From assembly GCA_029571215.1 (NCBI GenBank), contig JAKPTE010000009.1:52889-116888 (forward strand): 64,000 bases of DNA, written 5' to 3'. The DNA comes from Bacteroidota bacterium (GTDB lineage Bacteria > Bacteroidota > Bacteroidia > Bacteroidales > JAAYUG01). The number at the start of each line of letters is the position of its first letter. Position 1 is the stretch's first letter. A program made the translations under genes and the position numbers. This document shows, piece by piece, positions 23,823 through 32,179 of the stretch. The notes beneath the pieces were generated by a model. The model was not told the DNA's origin. It searched no databases and was given only the letters and a program-made list of their open reading frames with translations.

Positions 23823-25706
23823 TCAATGTTTTATAATAAGTTTTTGCTGGTATTTTGCCAGTCGGGTACGGATTTCAATTAAATAGATGCCCTCTGGTAA
23901 ATTTGCCGTAGGAATTGTGAAGTGTTTTGCGTATTGGGTTTCCGAATAGACCTGCATCCCGTAAGGGTTGGCAATGGTTACCGCATAGGATTCAGAATGT
24001 AGGAATTCATAATAAAGGGAATCTGTCTGTGAGAATGTTTCCAGGGAAGAATTGTTGTTGCCTCCAATCTGTACCTCCACGCTTTCATTGGCAGGATTAG
24101 GTGACAGGGTAAAACCGTAATACTGGGAGGACACATACACACCAATTCCTCTGGGAGTGCTTGTTCCACATTCATTATGTGCCTGGGCAAGTACGGTATA
24201 ACTGCCGGTGGAATAAAACTGGATCATGCACCTATTGGTTCCGGGAGTTGGCGAAACATACGCACCGGAGGGCGGTGCTGTAAACCATATATAGTCGGTA
24301 CCTTTTGCATTATTGACCTTTGCTTCATAGTTGTTATACTGGTAAACCCTCACTGAGGTGGGCCCGGTTATGTTTTCAACCTGAGCAAGGCCAACCCATG
24401 GGTGACTGACAGCAGTGGAGAAATTGCCACAGATTTGCGTATTAATAATGGCCTGAACCCAACCCAGACCGGTACCAGCCACTGTTGCTGCCAGCGTACA
24501 CGGGTTCGAACCCTGGGGATCGACCAGCCTGATTCGCTGATTATCGAATGTCCATGTTATGGTTGCTCCGGAAGGAACATTGGTAATAGTAAACAGCTTG
24601 CCTGACTGGCATAAAACATCCGGAGCAACGAGTGCAGGAAACTTAACCGTAACCTGGATGGAAGGTTCATTGGAAAATTTGTCCCCGCAAACCCTCGCTT
24701 TGACTTTCACCGCTCCTTGATGACAGCCTGAAGGGGTTAGAATAACGGTCGGTGATGCTGTAACAACAGTTTGTCCGTTTTGCGTTCCCGAACCCGTCCA
24801 TCCTTGCGGTATGGTCCAGATGTATTCCGTTGCTCCCGTAACCGGATCGCAGGAAGCAGTAATGGTTGTTCTTTCTGTATATCCAAGGGTTGTTTTGGAA
24901 AGATTGAAATTTTTTATGGTCGGAGGTATGCGCTTAATAACAAGTTTTCTTGGGGCACTGTATATACGGTCGTCATTTTCGTTAGAGAAACATCTTTTGT
25001 TGATGCCATAAACAAGGATTTCTCCTGAAGTACAGGCGTCGGTTGTAATATCTATGGATTCTTTGGTAAACAGGTTGCACGGCCCCGGATGGGGTGTGGA
25101 CGACTGGTATTCATAAGCAGTAACTCCTGCAGGAATAACCCATTTATAATCGTTCACGCTTTTGGTACTGTTCGGAAATATCATTTTGGGTATGCTCAAT
25201 GTTGTCCTGGAAGGGGTGACTCCATATGTCCAGGTGATGGTGTCCTTAATGGCAGGATAAAGAAATGGATCAGGAGGGAAATTGTTTAACGAAAGAATAG
25301 TAACATCTGTCGGACCTAAAGATGCGCAACCATTACCTGCGCATGTTACAGCAATATTCCCTTTTGGCATTTCCTTATTGTTGTTGTCATATGAAACATT
25401 TTGCCATTTAACTTTTACTGTGGTAAAAGAGCAATTAAGAATCTTGTTAACCCATTTCCCATATGAATCTTCAATATATCCATTTTCAACTTCCCATGTC
25501 ATCTTACAATCTTTACCTCCTAATGAAATAGAATAATCGTAATAATTATATTGTACATAATCATCAATTGTAGGACAACACTCAAGAGGTTTTTCAACCC
25601 ATGTCTGGCCTTTAACTAAGTTTGGCATAATCATATTCAGTAACATGGCAGTCAAAAAAATAAGTTGTGAACCTGGCTGGAACTTATTTTCTGACAACGT
25701 ATTCAT
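23823..25706 (-). CDS. Large secreted surface protein with T9SS type-A sorting domain
   Basis: A 627-aa protein with an N-terminal signal (LIFLTAMLLNMIMPNLVKGQ) and a C-terminal type IX secretion signal of about 80 residues (FTLSPNPANESVEVQIGG, then NPYGMQVYSE, LPEGIYLIEIRT, QKLIIKH). The middle is built of several beta-sandwich, PKD-like repeats with recurring YIWTIPQGWTGSG, TITWTFDN and YIWFTAPPSG segments. The N-terminal part carries several Cys pairs. It should cross the outer membrane by T9SS and sit on the surface or be released. Binding or adhesion is plausible; no enzymatic motif is visible. It follows a barrel-like protein gene by 11 bases. Confidence 0.85.
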   Translation of the reverse strand: MNTLSENKFQPGSQLIFLTAMLLNMIMPNLVKGQTWVEKPLECCPTIDDYVQYNYYDYSISLGGKDCKMTWEVENGYIEDSYGKWVNKILNCSFTTVKVKWQNVSYDNNNKEMPKGNIAVTCAGNGCASLGPTDVTILSLNNFPPDPFLYPAIKDTITWTYGVTPSRTTLSIPKMIFPNSTKSVNDYKWVIPAGVTAYEYQSSTPHPGPCNLFTKESIDITTDACTSGEILVYGINKRCFSNENDDRIYSAPRKLVIKRIPPTIKNFNLSKTTLGYTERTTITASCDPVTGATEYIWTIPQGWTGSGTQNGQTVVTASPTVILTPSGCHQGAVKVKARVCGDKFSNEPSIQVTVKFPALVAPDVLCQSGKLFTITNVPSGATITWTFDNQRIRLVDPQGSNPCTLAATVAGTGLGWVQAIINTQICGNFSTAVSHPWVGLAQVENITGPTSVRVYQYNNYEAKVNNAKGTDYIWFTAPPSGAYVSPTPGTNRCMIQFYSTGSYTVLAQAHNECGTSTPRGIGVYVSSQYYGFTLSPNPANESVEVQIGGNNNSSLETFSQTDSLYYEFLHSESYAVTIANPYGMQVYSETQYAKHFTIPTANLPEGIYLIEIRTRLAKYQQKLIIKH

Positions 25707-25717
25707 CTTAAAGAAAG

Positions 25718-26410
25718 TTAGAAATTAAACATAAGGTTAATTGCATAAAAAGGTATTATGCCAATTTTCATGCTCTTGCTATAGGGTTCAAGATATTTCA
25801 CTTTACGAACTGATTCATCAAAAAAATGATATTCTTCAGTTCCCCAGAATCTGTTAAGTTGATATTGAAAAGGTAATTTTGCTTCTGTTTCAATTCTCAG
25901 GCTGGAACTTACCTGAAAACGTAGCCTGCATGATGGATAGAACGAGAAAAACTGAGTTTGATAGTGACGGTTACACCACACAAGATATTGCTTTTCATCT
26001 TCCCAACCAGAAGCATAATTCTGAGCTCTCAGATTAAAGGCATTCACTTTATATCCTATCCCTGCGCCGTAGGCAAAAGAAAACCTTTTTAATGACCGGG
26101 TGAAATAATATCCTACGTTGATTCCGGCAGTAATCCAGGTTCTGAAATATTGGAGGGCCCATTTCATCGCATCGCTTTCGTGCTGATGGTTAAAATAAAG
26201 ATCACTTTCGACCACCAGTTCTCTGTTGTTATTTAGTAGTCTTTCATAGATAACAGCGAACGGAGAGAAAGTGTCTTTTTTTGCCAGATTCTCCCAGAGC
26301 GGAACCGTATTAATGCCAATATAGTTTTTTCCGGTTGGATTATTTTGAGCCCGGAGATACAAAAACCCTGTTCCGGACAAAACAGCAATAAAAAGAATGA
26401 ATTTTCTCAT
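25718..26410 (-). CDS. Predicted outer-membrane beta-barrel protein
   Basis: A 230-aa protein with a signal peptide ending near LRAQN. It has alternating hydrophobic and polar strands with many aromatics (AGINVGYYFTRSL, FSFAYGAGIGYKVNAF, FFSFYPSCRLRFQVSS) and ends with an aromatic residue (YAINLMFNF), all typical of small outer-membrane barrels. I do not recognise a specific family; DUF3575-like barrels are one possibility. It is the first gene of a pair with the T9SS protein, so the two may work together at the surface. Confidence 0.7.
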   Translation of the reverse strand: MRKFILFIAVLSGTGFLYLRAQNNPTGKNYIGINTVPLWENLAKKDTFSPFAVIYERLLNNNRELVVESDLYFNHQHESDAMKWALQYFRTWITAGINVGYYFTRSLKRFSFAYGAGIGYKVNAFNLRAQNYASGWEDEKQYLVWCNRHYQTQFFSFYPSCRLRFQVSSSLRIETEAKLPFQYQLNRFWGTEEYHFFDESVRKVKYLEPYSKSMKIGIIPFYAINLMFNF

Positions 26411-26994
26411 ATAATACAGATTTAGAATATTTTATGATTTAAAAAGTGCCGAATAAAATGAAATAGTATTTTCTGTCTCAATAAGGCGGACTTCGTTTGC
26501 ATTCCGGTGAATGATTATGGCATTTGTTAATGGTTTTATATATTTTCATTGCCGCGTTATCAAATCTCTTTCTAAAGGCTTAATAAAAAGGCTATTCAAT
26601 ATATTAGTTCCTTGCGGAATAAATTTATGACACATTTTTATCGATAAAGTTTTCAACAAAATGTTAACCTTCCGGAACTTCATGCCATTAAGGTATAGAG
26701 AGCCAAAGTTTTTTTGATTATCTTTTCTTATCTAAATGCCACATTCATTATTTCGATGCAGGTGAAGCACAAAAACAACAAATTCTATTGATTACACGGA
26801 ACTGTTCCATGTACGGTTAATTTATTAGTGTTCCCATTGATTGTTTTGTATTCGTTGTTCCGAGTTTTATGTTGAGTGTGGGCCAAGGGTAGATGATATT
26901 GTCTTATTTTTCGAATAATTCAATAAAACTCACTGAAAAATCTGTAGCCACCAATTGATCGGTTTTCAGAAGGCCGGCATCCAGGCGTCACAGA
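26411..26994. other. 584-base AT-rich spacer without genes
   Basis: No reading frame of coding character is found on either strand. The spacer is visibly richer in A and T than its flanks. It must contain the promoter for the barrel gene, but no TAnnTTTG box was found on the minus strand. A short perfect palindrome GGAACTGTTCC lies at 26798-26808 without context that gives it meaning. It could hold a small RNA or a decayed gene; nothing supports either. Confidence 0.4.
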
Positions 26995-27984
26995 TTATTG
27001 CATAAAATCAGAAGGTTCCGTCAAAAGATTATCCAGATCCATATATTTGACCAGCAGTATGTATCTGCTGCGGCTGCTTCTGGCAATGCATATATAAGGA
27101 TCGGGCCGGACCGCTGCGGGTATTCCGCTCAGGTATCGGTAAAAAGATATTGTTATAGAATCTGAAGTACCAAGGGTTGTCAGAACAGCAAAAGGATTTT
27201 TGTTCAGAGAAAACGCAATGGCAGTGGTCTGCGATGAGTCCTTTGGCACAACGCCGGGAATCCTGCGGAGCGAAATTACAAAATCTTTCAGAGCAAGGGA
27301 ATTACCTGAAACTTGTTGCACCTTACCCTGGGAATCAATAAGTGACCAGTCAGAAGGGCCGGTTTTTCTGAGGCAGAAGGACAGCCCGGGCTTTTCGGTG
27401 TACTGCAACTTTACTTCCTTCATCTCCCCCGAAGGCAAGGGGTGCAGAGCCACGTCTTCCCAGAATGCAGGCTGCACTGTAAAAATTCCGGAGGGATCTC
27501 CCGTAAAGCCAGGAATGGCAAATGATACCGGTTTCCCGTATCCCTTCTGAAGGATAAATGGCCCTTCCCCGTGAGAGAAAATGAAGTAGTGCCTGATAAT
27601 ATGTTTTCCTGCCAGGAAGACCACCTGGGTGCCTTCTTTTTCCATGCTTTTTTTCAACATCCTGGCCTTTGCGTCAGGCAGAGGAGCTTTTACGGTAACG
27701 GAAGCCATGGCCTGAAGAAAGGATTCAACAAGGCCTGGTTTTGCTGGTACAGAATCGTTGACAAACCATTCGAGGTCTCGTTTTACCAGGTGCAGTTCGA
27801 GAGAACTATCCGGACGGGATGAAGGGTTTTTCAGAATGATTCCCGTAATTTTCCCCGCATCAGGCAGAGCAAGGTTCTTCATTTCCGCTCCGAGGGTACT
27901 GTACCTGTTGCGCACAAGGTTGTAAACAGTCAGGATGAGAAACAGTAAAAATACAATCAGTAAGATAAGTCGTCGGCTTTGCAT
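26995..27984 (-). CDS. DUF4340-like membrane-anchored protein
   Basis: A 329-aa protein with one N-terminal transmembrane helix (LILLIVFLLFLILTVYNLV) and an extracytoplasmic beta-rich region. The order of segments matches the DUF4340 pattern as I recall it: WFVNDSVPAKPGLVESFLQAM, a CHIIRHYF-like strand, GKPVSFAIPGFTGDPSGIF, FWEDVALHPL, and a C-terminal YILLVKYMDLDNLL. Function is unknown; related domains occur with ABC-type gliding or export systems, not seen here. It starts 3 bases after the stop of the MetH-activation-domain gene, so the two are likely translationally coupled. Confidence 0.7.
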   Translation of the reverse strand: MQSRRLILLIVFLLFLILTVYNLVRNRYSTLGAEMKNLALPDAGKITGIILKNPSSRPDSSLELHLVKRDLEWFVNDSVPAKPGLVESFLQAMASVTVKAPLPDAKARMLKKSMEKEGTQVVFLAGKHIIRHYFIFSHGEGPFILQKGYGKPVSFAIPGFTGDPSGIFTVQPAFWEDVALHPLPSGEMKEVKLQYTEKPGLSFCLRKTGPSDWSLIDSQGKVQQVSGNSLALKDFVISLRRIPGVVPKDSSQTTAIAFSLNKNPFAVLTTLGTSDSITISFYRYLSGIPAAVRPDPYICIARSSRSRYILLVKYMDLDNLLTEPSDFMQ

Positions 27985-27987
27985 GGC

Positions 27988-28707
27988 TTATCGGATATCA
28001 TTTGTTTTCCGGTAAATGCAGTTGACGAGTTCGCACAGGTCGCAGTTATACTCATTGTACACAACGTTTTTTCCGATTCCGATCACCCCGCTGACGGTTT
28101 TAACAGGATTCATCAGAGCTGAATCGTTCAGGGTGACGTGGCAGAATCCGGACGGAAAAAGACGGAAAAGTTCAAACTGGCCGGCAGTTTCCCACCCGCA
28201 GTATCCAGGGCTGTACCGGTTGGTGATCCCGTAGCCCATGGCTTTCATTTCGGCACGGAACGATTCCTGAATCCTGTCCATAGCTTTCTCAACTGTCACC
28301 GACCCAATGGTGTCGTAAATATATCCTTCCAGCAGGTTCCCTTTCTGCATCAGTTCCCTGGAAACTTCGCCTATTTTGCTGCCTGCCGTGCACAGGAAGG
28401 CAGCTACTTTTTCCGACCCTTTCAGTTCATGAAATATTTTGGCTCTGACTCGGAGCTGATTACCGTTTACCAGCAATGATTTAGTGGGTTCATCCATGGT
28501 AACATCATACAAAACAAGTCCTCCTTCTATGCGGATGATCGAACCGGCATGTTCCAGAGCTTCCTTTATGAGGCTGTCGATTGGGGGAACCAGCTCATCT
28601 GGTTTATATCCCATTGCCCTGCCGGTTTCTTCAACGGTGATTCCAAGTTCTTCGAAAGGAAATATGAACTGCCTCTTACGTGTATAGTTGTTTTTCAGTT
28701 TGTCCAT
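27988..28707 (-). CDS. Stand-alone MetH activation-domain protein (corrinoid reactivation)
   Basis: A 239-aa protein matching the vitamin-B12-dependent methionine synthase activation domain as a free-standing protein. The SAM/cobalamin-binding signature RYSPGYCGWETAGQFELFRLF is present in full (given here in two overlapping parts: RYSPGYCGWE and AGQFELFRLFP), followed by LNDSALMNPVKTVSGVIGIG and a C-terminal Cys cluster CDLCELVNC. In MetH this domain binds SAM during reductive reactivation of cob(II)alamin. Stand-alone versions occur with corrinoid methyltransferase systems or as part of split methionine synthases. A MtbA-like methyltransferase lies at 43 kb and a cobalamin adenosyltransferase at 54 kb. 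Confidence 0.87.
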   Translation of the reverse strand: MDKLKNNYTRKRQFIFPFEELGITVEETGRAMGYKPDELVPPIDSLIKEALEHAGSIIRIEGGLVLYDVTMDEPTKSLLVNGNQLRVRAKIFHELKGSEKVAAFLCTAGSKIGEVSRELMQKGNLLEGYIYDTIGSVTVEKAMDRIQESFRAEMKAMGYGITNRYSPGYCGWETAGQFELFRLFPSGFCHVTLNDSALMNPVKTVSGVIGIGKNVVYNEYNCDLCELVNCIYRKTNDIR

Positions 28708-28904
28708 CTCAGATTTTTGACACCTAATCCGGCAGTAAAATTATAGGAAAAAAATCGGGAAAAAAGCGCAAAAGAAGAATTCAGTTTATATCGGTATGCA
28801 CTATGAAAACAGTGAACTTGGCATCAACAGGCTTGTGCAAGGGTTATAAATCGGCCTGCTGATCCGCCTTTGCGGGGAAAATGCAGAAACGGTTTCTTCC
28901 TTAA

Positions 28905-28944
28905 TGGTAAAAAAGAAAACGCCCCGGTATAGAAGAGGGCGTTC
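28905..28944 (-). terminator. Rho-independent terminator of the FadL-type porin gene
   Basis: AACGCCC (28918-28924) pairs with GGGCGTT (28937-28943) around a 12-base loop. On the minus strand it is followed by TTTTCTTTTTT. It sits 23 bases after the stop at 28967. Confidence 0.75.
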
Positions 28945-28966
28945 TCAAAGGATTATGAAATTACTT

Positions 28967-30442
28967 TTACAGGCTTATATCAACACCTGCCGAGAAAATC
29001 ATGGTCTTTTTGAAATATTCGTCTTTGGCCGGAACGTTGTTGCTTCCTATTGGAACGGTATAATCTTTGGAACCTTTATCGTACATGGTGTACGCATATC
29101 CGAGGTTGATACCGAGCTTTTCATTGAGCTTAAAGAGAAGTCCTCCACCAATAGTATTGGAAGTAAGGCTGAAACTCTGATCGCTCTGGTAAACGTCCAT
29201 TACACCTGTTTGCGCATGCAGGAAACCGGCGCTTATAATGAATTTTTCCGCGATATTGTATTCCGCACCCAGGGCAATTTCATAAAAGTTTTTGTCAATG
29301 ACCTTGTCGTTGGCAACAGGCTGTCCTTCGAGTGATTTCCCGTAGTCGGCATTTTTGTCGAAGTAATAATTATAGGATACAGAAAGTTTTAATGCCGGAA
29401 GAATATTGTAGTCAAGACCTGCCGCTAGCATGGCCGGCATATCACTGTTAATGGTTGAATCTTTTTTAAACAGTCCACCGCCGTCTTTATTATCGTTAAT
29501 ACTGGTTTTTACTTTCATGGCGGTTTTGAATTCATATTTCAGAGCAATGTTCAGTTTTTCCATAGGTGAGAAATGGACACCCAGAAGAGGGGTAAAACCT
29601 GTTCCGGTTTGTTCTGCATCCACTTCCTTGTCGCCTGTCTGAACATCAAGCACAGCTGCAGTTCCCTGCAGCGTTGCTTTGGTCAGTGCATCAAGGCCCG
29701 GGGTACTGGCAACGGTTCTCAGGTAGGTTCCCGGTGTCTGCCATCCGCCATAACTGGCCGGAGCATTGATTTTATAATCTTTCAGAAAACCTTTGTATGT
29801 ATTTTTTGCTGTTACATAACGGGCTCCCACGGCGATTCCAACCATATCCGTTACCTGGTAGGTAGCGTTGAACTGGTAGCCGAAAAATACCGATGTCCCT
29901 TCAAAATTGGTGGTGAACTGGTATCCGGAGACATCTCTGAAGTGAGGGTCTGTTCCGGTGGCGCCAAGAATGGCTTGGTCAAGGGGGGCCAGACTTCCCT
30001 GAAGAATCGGCACAACAGTTGAGAGCGGCACTTCGAAGGAAGGAAGTCCCTTGTCATATTTGGCACCACCACCTCCTCCAACCGGATTAAAACCAAAGGA
30101 GAAAGCCAGCTTGTTCATTTTGTACACGGCATAAACACCAGGAAATACCGGAGCAGAAACCTTCCCTTCGTACTTAAAAGGATTTGTACTCAGGTAGTTG
30201 AATGTGGTGGTCACATCCTTGTTTTGCAAAATTGTCTGGTTATTCAGGGAAAAATGCAGTCCGTTATTCAGCTTTCCGAGTCCGGCAGGGTTAAAATATA
30301 CTGCATCTATTCCCGTGGATGCATTCCGCGACAAGGTGCGCACCCATGAAGCACTCTGGTTGGTGTTGGTAACGATGCCACCCCCCAGAACATAACCGGC
30401 AGTGAGAGCCACAGCCAGTGTGGTTAACAGGATTTTTTTCAT
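28967..30442 (-). CDS. OmpP1/FadL-family outer-membrane transporter
   Basis: A 491-aa outer-membrane barrel of the FadL/OmpP1/TodX family, which takes up long-chain fatty acids or other hydrophobic molecules by lateral diffusion. It has a signal peptide (MKKILLTTLAVALTAGYVLG), then the N-terminal hatch region with ASTGIDAVYFNPAGLGKL carrying the NPAG hallmark, a Gly-rich FNPVGGGGGAKY, and C-terminal strands ending with GVDISL. Length fits the family. It is monocistronic, with a clear terminator. The substrate is not known. Confidence 0.92.
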   Translation of the reverse strand: MKKILLTTLAVALTAGYVLGGGIVTNTNQSASWVRTLSRNASTGIDAVYFNPAGLGKLNNGLHFSLNNQTILQNKDVTTTFNYLSTNPFKYEGKVSAPVFPGVYAVYKMNKLAFSFGFNPVGGGGGAKYDKGLPSFEVPLSTVVPILQGSLAPLDQAILGATGTDPHFRDVSGYQFTTNFEGTSVFFGYQFNATYQVTDMVGIAVGARYVTAKNTYKGFLKDYKINAPASYGGWQTPGTYLRTVASTPGLDALTKATLQGTAAVLDVQTGDKEVDAEQTGTGFTPLLGVHFSPMEKLNIALKYEFKTAMKVKTSINDNKDGGGLFKKDSTINSDMPAMLAAGLDYNILPALKLSVSYNYYFDKNADYGKSLEGQPVANDKVIDKNFYEIALGAEYNIAEKFIISAGFLHAQTGVMDVYQSDQSFSLTSNTIGGGLLFKLNEKLGINLGYAYTMYDKGSKDYTVPIGSNNVPAKDEYFKKTMIFSAGVDISL

Positions 30443-30634
30443 AGGAGTTAGGTTTAATATTCCGGGCCTAATTTAAACCTATTATGTGAAATAGCAAATT
30501 TCGGTGTTTTTAGTAGTGACGAAAAAGCTGGCTTCGGGTTCCTTTATTATATTTTACTTTCTGCTTCTGTACCTTATGTTTTGGAGAAGGGGAAGTAAAG
30601 TGGCTGGAAAAAAACGGAGAGGTCTTAAGGGTGA

Positions 30635-31009
30635 TTATTCCACTTCAATAAATTGAAATGGTATGCCCAGTATGGATGCGTAATATTGTCCACGCTCAAG
30701 AACATCATCGTCGCCCTGTTCATAATACCAGTTGACGACCAGGCTTTTGTTCTGGTTCTTGATCTGGGTGAGTTCTTTCAACAGGTGAAGAATAGCAACA
30801 GCCGAGTCACTATTGGAATATTCAAGGTTGATATGAATGACTGTCTGATCAGCCGGATTTTTACAGTATTCGAATACCCACATAAACAGGGCATCGTAAA
30901 AACGCGGAGCATCTTCCATTACGGAACGGCCTTCAATGGTAATTTCTCCCGTAGTTTTCATCCTGATTTCCGGGGTGCGTTTTGTTCCCTCAATGTGAAG
31001 GTCTTCCAT
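30635..31009 (-). CDS. SiaC-family regulatory phosphoprotein (DUF1987)
   Basis: A 124-aa cytoplasmic protein with the DUF1987/SiaC pattern: TPEIRMKTTGEITIEGRSV at the N-terminus, FYDALFMWVFEYCKNP, the central NLEYSNSDSAVAIL and VNWYYEQGDDDVLERGQYY. In Pseudomonas SiaC is phosphorylated on a threonine in this central segment by SiaB, dephosphorylated by the PP2C phosphatase SiaA, and in the unphosphorylated form activates the diguanylate cyclase SiaD. Here the family's usual NTSS reads NSDS, so S67 would take the place of the Thr; this alignment is from memory. No cyclase or phosphatase gene is near. The likely kinase is the SiaB duplication at 7.7 kb. Confidence 0.87.
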   Translation of the reverse strand: MEDLHIEGTKRTPEIRMKTTGEITIEGRSVMEDAPRFYDALFMWVFEYCKNPADQTVIHINLEYSNSDSAVAILHLLKELTQIKNQNKSLVVNWYYEQGDDDVLERGQYYASILGIPFQFIEVE

Positions 31010-31036
31010 TCGGGCAAGATTAACTCAATAAAAATA

Positions 31037-31044
31037 CAAAAATA
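31037..31044 (-). promoter_or_regulatory. -7 box of the siaC promoter
   Basis: TATTTTTG on the minus strand, exact to TAnnTTTG, 27 bases upstream of the ATG at 31009. It suggests that siaC is transcribed independently of tsaD. Confidence 0.45.
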
Positions 31045-31108
31045 TTTTAATTGACAAAAACGGCAGGAAAAACAATTGTAATTTTGGCGATGCTGCGATT
31101 ATTTCTTA

Positions 31109-31131
31109 CTATCGGGCACCTCACCCGGTAG
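31109..31131 (-). terminator. Hairpin immediately after tsaD, possible terminator
   Basis: CTATCGGG (31109-31116) and CCCGGTAG (31124-31131) form eight pairs with one mismatch on this strand that becomes G-U in RNA, around a 7-base loop. It begins 1 base after the tsaD stop. No T-run follows, so simple Rho-independent function is uncertain. Confidence 0.4.
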
Positions 31132-31132
31132 C

Positions 31133-32149
31133 TCATTCAGACCTTGTTACAGGAACAGTATCGTGGCCGGAAAACATTTTCTCCCGGAATTTGTAATAAC
31201 CGGTAATGGCAATCATGGCGGCATTATCGGTGGTAAAGCGGGCCGGAGGAATAAACAGTTCCCATCCGAACTCGGTTGCAAGGGCCTGCATTTTTTTCTG
31301 AAGTCCGCTGTTGGCAGCAACTCCACCTGCCAATGCAATCTGGTGAATGCCGGATTGATGTGCAGCGGTTACTACCTTTTCGGCCAGTATATCTACTATG
31401 GTATACTGAAGACTGGCGCACAGGTCGGGAAGATGCTTCTCAATAAACGATGGATTTTCTTTCACTTTTTCCTGCAAAAGGTAAAGAAACGATGTTTTTA
31501 AACCGCTGAAACTGAAATCGAGGCCTGGGATTCTGGGTTTGCTGAAAGAGAAGGCTGTCGGGTTTCCTTCTGATGCCAGGCGATCGATTACTGGCCCTCC
31601 GGGATAGGGGAGTTGCATAAGTTTGGCACATTTGTCAAAAGCTTCGCCCGCGGCGTCATCCAGAGTGCTCCCCAACACTTCCATGGAAAGGTGGTTGTTG
31701 ATTTTCACCAGTTGAGTATGTCCTCCTGATACGAGGAGACACAGAAAGGGGAAATCGGGCTGATGAACCGGTTTGTTGTGCTCTTTTATAAAATGAACCA
31801 GTATATGAGCCTGAAGGTGGTTTACTTCAATCAGTGGTTTTCCAAGGGCAAGCGACAGTCCCTTGGCAAAGGAAGTTCCCACCAGAAGAGCACCCATGAG
31901 ACCGGGCCCACGGGTAAACGCCAGACCGTCAATCTGGTCAGGTTTCAATCCTGCGTCTTTAAGTGCTTTGTCCACAACAGGAACAATGTTCTGCTGGTGG
32001 GCACGGGATGCCAGTTCAGGCACTACCCCGCCATAGCTGCGATGAACATCCTGCGTGGCAATAACCGATGAAAGAAGATACCCGTCCTGAACAACAGCAG
32101 CTGCCGTTTCATCACATGACGATTCTATGCCTAAAATGCTTACAGTCAC
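31133..32149 (-). CDS. tsaD: tRNA N6-adenosine threonylcarbamoyltransferase TsaD
   Basis: TsaD transfers the threonylcarbamoyl group to A37 of ANN-decoding tRNAs, with TsaB and TsaE. The 338-aa protein has the ASKHA start ILGIESSCDETAAAVV, the VVPELASRAHQQ segment, the metal-binding HLQAHILVH, LVSGGHTQLV, GEAFDKCAKLMQLPYPGGP and the C-terminal LAGGVAANSGLQ. The start codon is GTG at 32149; no ATG is available near the conserved N-terminus. It is divergent from tamB with 30 bases between start codons. Confidence 0.96.
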   Translation of the reverse strand: MTVSILGIESSCDETAAAVVQDGYLLSSVIATQDVHRSYGGVVPELASRAHQQNIVPVVDKALKDAGLKPDQIDGLAFTRGPGLMGALLVGTSFAKGLSLALGKPLIEVNHLQAHILVHFIKEHNKPVHQPDFPFLCLLVSGGHTQLVKINNHLSMEVLGSTLDDAAGEAFDKCAKLMQLPYPGGPVIDRLASEGNPTAFSFSKPRIPGLDFSFSGLKTSFLYLLQEKVKENPSFIEKHLPDLCASLQYTIVDILAEKVVTAAHQSGIHQIALAGGVAANSGLQKKMQALATEFGWELFIPPARFTTDNAAMIAITGYYKFREKMFSGHDTVPVTRSE

Positions 32150-32179
32150 AATAGTTAATATAAACTATTTTTTATTTCT

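Noticed and set aside
26798..26808. Palindrome GGAACTGTTCC in the 584-base spacer
   Set aside because: Short, single and without a nearby regulator; expected by chance at this length scale.
31079..31086. Plus-strand TAATTTTG box next to siaC
   Set aside because: No plus-strand gene follows until tamB at 32180, and no good -33 element is present; kept only as a weak hint of antisense RNA.
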